Shown here piece by piece: positions 4,684 to 6,018 of a stretch of 6,018 bases of DNA. The notes under the pieces are model-generated. The model was not told the origin of the DNA and ran no database searches. It worked only from the letters and a program-made list of their open reading frames with translations. This DNA comes from Bacteroidia bacterium. Lineage in GTDB: Bacteria; Bacteroidota; Bacteroidia; Bacteroidales; UBA12481. Position 1 is the first letter of the stretch. Each line of letters starts with the position of its first letter. The translations under genes were made by a program, and so were the position numbers. The stretch is taken from contig JAPLDV010000721.1 in assembly GCA_026391235.1 (NCBI GenBank), positions 1 to 6,018 of the forward strand. Direction: 5' to 3'.

Positions 4684-6018
4684 ATGAAATTAATTCTACT
4701 GGTCCCTCTGCTGATGTTGGGACTTTTTCCGCAAAACATCAGGGCTCAAAAATGCCGGCCAATTACCCTTTCGGTTGAGAATCTGATTAATCCACTTGGC
4801 ATCGATGCACCGGCTCCCCGATTCAAATGGCAGATGGAGGATGCCAGGCAGGGTGCCATGCAAACCGCTTACCGGATCTGGGTAGGCACTGATTCAAGTG
4901 CAGTTGCGAATGGGAAAAGCAATTCCCTAGATACCGGAGTGGTTAAGGGCGACCAGATGCAGGTTGCTTTTGCCGGTACTTCCCCGCTGGCCCCATTTTC
5001 GCGATATTTCTGGACCGTTCAGGTTTGGGATCAGCACGGAAAGAAAAGCCGCATCTCATCCGTTGCCAGCTTTGAAACCGGGATGATGGAGATGAAAAAC
5101 TGGCAGGGCTCGTGGATATCTGATTCAAAGGACATCAATTACAAACCGGCACCCTATTTCAGGAAAGAGTTCCGGCCATCAAAAAGAATTAGATCAGCCC
5201 GGATTTATATCACCGCAGCCGGACTGTTCGAGCTGTCGGTCAACGGCCGGAAGGTGGGCAACCATCGGCTGGATCCAATGTATACCCGGTTCGACAAGCG
5301 CAATCTGTATGTAACCTTCGACCTGACCTCCATGGTGCAACCGGGTGCCAATGCCATCGGTGTTTTGCTCGGGAATGGCTGGTACAACCACCAGTCAACC
5401 GCCGTGTGGGATTTCCATAAGGCTCACTGGCGCAACCGGCCCCGGTTTTTAATGAACCTCCGCCTGACTTATGAAGATGGTACGGTGGAAACGATCGCTA
5501 CCGGTCCCGACTGGAAGGCTTCCGGCGGACCGGTAATTTTTAACAGCATCTATACGGCAGAGCATTACGATGCCCGTCTGGAACAGCAAGGCTGGGATTC
5601 CCGGGGATTTAATGATGCTGGCTGGGAACAGGCGATCATTGCCCCCGCACCTTCTGGAAATATTGTGGCACAGGCTCTTGTGCCCATCCGCAATGTGGAA
5701 AAGATTCCGGTCAAAAGCATGCGGAAATTCAATGATCAGGTTTACGTTTTCGATCTCGGACGGAATATCGCGGGGGTGAGCCGGCTCACCATCATTGGGG
5801 AGAAGGGAACTGTCATCCGGTTAAAGCATGCCGAACTGCTCGACAGCACCGGGATGGCAGATCAGTCCAATATCGATGTCCATTACCGCCCTGTGGGTGA
5901 CTCCGATCCGTTTCAAACCGATATTTTTATCCTGAAAGGTGGAGGGGAAGAAACTTTCAGTCCCCGGTTCAACTACAAGGGATTTCAATACGTGGAGGTC
6001 CGGAGCGACAGACCCATC
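4684..6018 (+). CDS. Secreted GH78 alpha-L-rhamnosidase, N-terminal half (3' end outside window)
   Basis: The frame is open from ATG 4684 to the right edge (445 codons, no stop). Residues 1-21 form a type I signal peptide (MKLILLVPLLMLGLFPQNIRA), cut before or near Q22, so the enzyme is exported; C24 lies outside a lipobox. Residues about 28-133 are the N-terminal Ig/FnIII-like domain (LSVENLINPLGIDAPAPRF, then FSRYFWTVQVWDQHGKKS). Residues about 160-340 match the bacterial rhamnosidase N-terminal domain: ARIYITAAGLFELSVNGRKV, LLGNGWYN and IYTAEHYDARLE. From about 345 the jelly-roll domain begins (FDLGRNIAGVSRLTI), ending at FNYKGFQYVEVRS. The catalytic (alpha/alpha)6 barrel and its acidic residues follow in this family but lie beyond the window, so activity cannot be judged; complete members are about 900 residues. 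It would release terminal L-rhamnose from plant glycans or glycosides. The A-rich leader AAAGAAAATTTCGAAA and lack of a Shine-Dalgarno are typical of Bacteroidota. No susC/susD genes are visible. Confidence 0.93.
   Translation, partial: MKLILLVPLLMLGLFPQNIRAQKCRPITLSVENLINPLGIDAPAPRFKWQMEDARQGAMQTAYRIWVGTDSSAVANGKSNSLDTGVVKGDQMQVAFAGTSPLAPFSRYFWTVQVWDQHGKKSRISSVASFETGMMEMKNWQGSWISDSKDINYKPAPYFRKEFRPSKRIRSARIYITAAGLFELSVNGRKVGNHRLDPMYTRFDKRNLYVTFDLTSMVQPGANAIGVLLGNGWYNHQSTAVWDFHKAHWRNRPRFLMNLRLTYEDGTVETIATGPDWKASGGPVIFNSIYTAEHYDARLEQQGWDSRGFNDAGWEQAIIAPAPSGNIVAQALVPIRNVEKIPVKSMRKFNDQVYVFDLGRNIAGVSRLTIIGEKGTVIRLKHAELLDSTGMADQSNIDVHYRPVGDSDPFQTDIFILKGGGEETFSPRFNYKGFQYVEVRSDRPI

Noticed and set aside
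4751..4758. Lipoprotein cysteine (C24) in the rhamnosidase
   Set aside because: The residues before C24 (R-A-Q-K) do not form a lipobox; a type I cleavage after the alanine at 21 fits better.
1..6018. A novel multi-gene defence, biosynthetic or mobile system
   Set aside because: Gene orientations alternate, the families are unrelated, and there are no nucleases, toxins, recombinases or CRISPR repeats; nothing visible links the genes into one system.

Overview
The window looks like a piece of a Bacteroidota chromosome, probably Bacteroidales-like. Three things point there: an incomplete gene resembling the Bacteroidetes 6-bladed beta-propeller family, a DUF4153-type membrane protein of the kind common in that phylum, and A-rich start regions with no Shine-Dalgarno sequence. 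Short palindromes at gene ends (GGGACGC...GCGTCCC) and CACAAAG-type intergenic repeats fit as well. No rRNA, tRNA, CRISPR array, transposase or phage gene was seen.

Layout. Positions 2-682 (+) hold the 3' part of a beta-propeller gene cut by the window edge. Positions 683-1123 are non-coding and contain a large, decayed inverted repeat centred near 910 with a strong hairpin at its centre. Positions 1124-2383 (+) encode an exported-looking, PLP-dependent class V aminotransferase-fold enzyme. It converges on a minus-strand DUF4153 membrane protein (2416-3660, possibly starting at 3708); the 32 bp between the two stop codons are almost entirely a palindromic, partly tandem repeat. Divergent from the membrane protein is a 217-residue protein with two CCG-type cysteine-rich motifs (3809-4462, +), resembling heterodisulfide reductase subunit B. 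A 221 bp gap with a small CGTGACG tandem repeat follows. From 4684 to the right edge (+) runs the first 445 codons of a secreted GH78 alpha-L-rhamnosidase, whose catalytic barrel lies outside the window.

How the genes work together. The genes appear to be single transcription units with alternating orientation and separate regulatory gaps, not one operon. The rhamnosidase suggests a plant- or bacterial-polysaccharide-degrading lifestyle, but no SusC/SusD pair, sulfatase or regulator is present to define a polysaccharide utilisation locus. I see no convincing new multi-gene system here. The most unusual signals are the nested inverted repeat at 691-1056, the shared repeat between the converging genes, the degenerate Tat-like leader on the aminotransferase, and the stand-alone double-CCG iron-sulfur protein.
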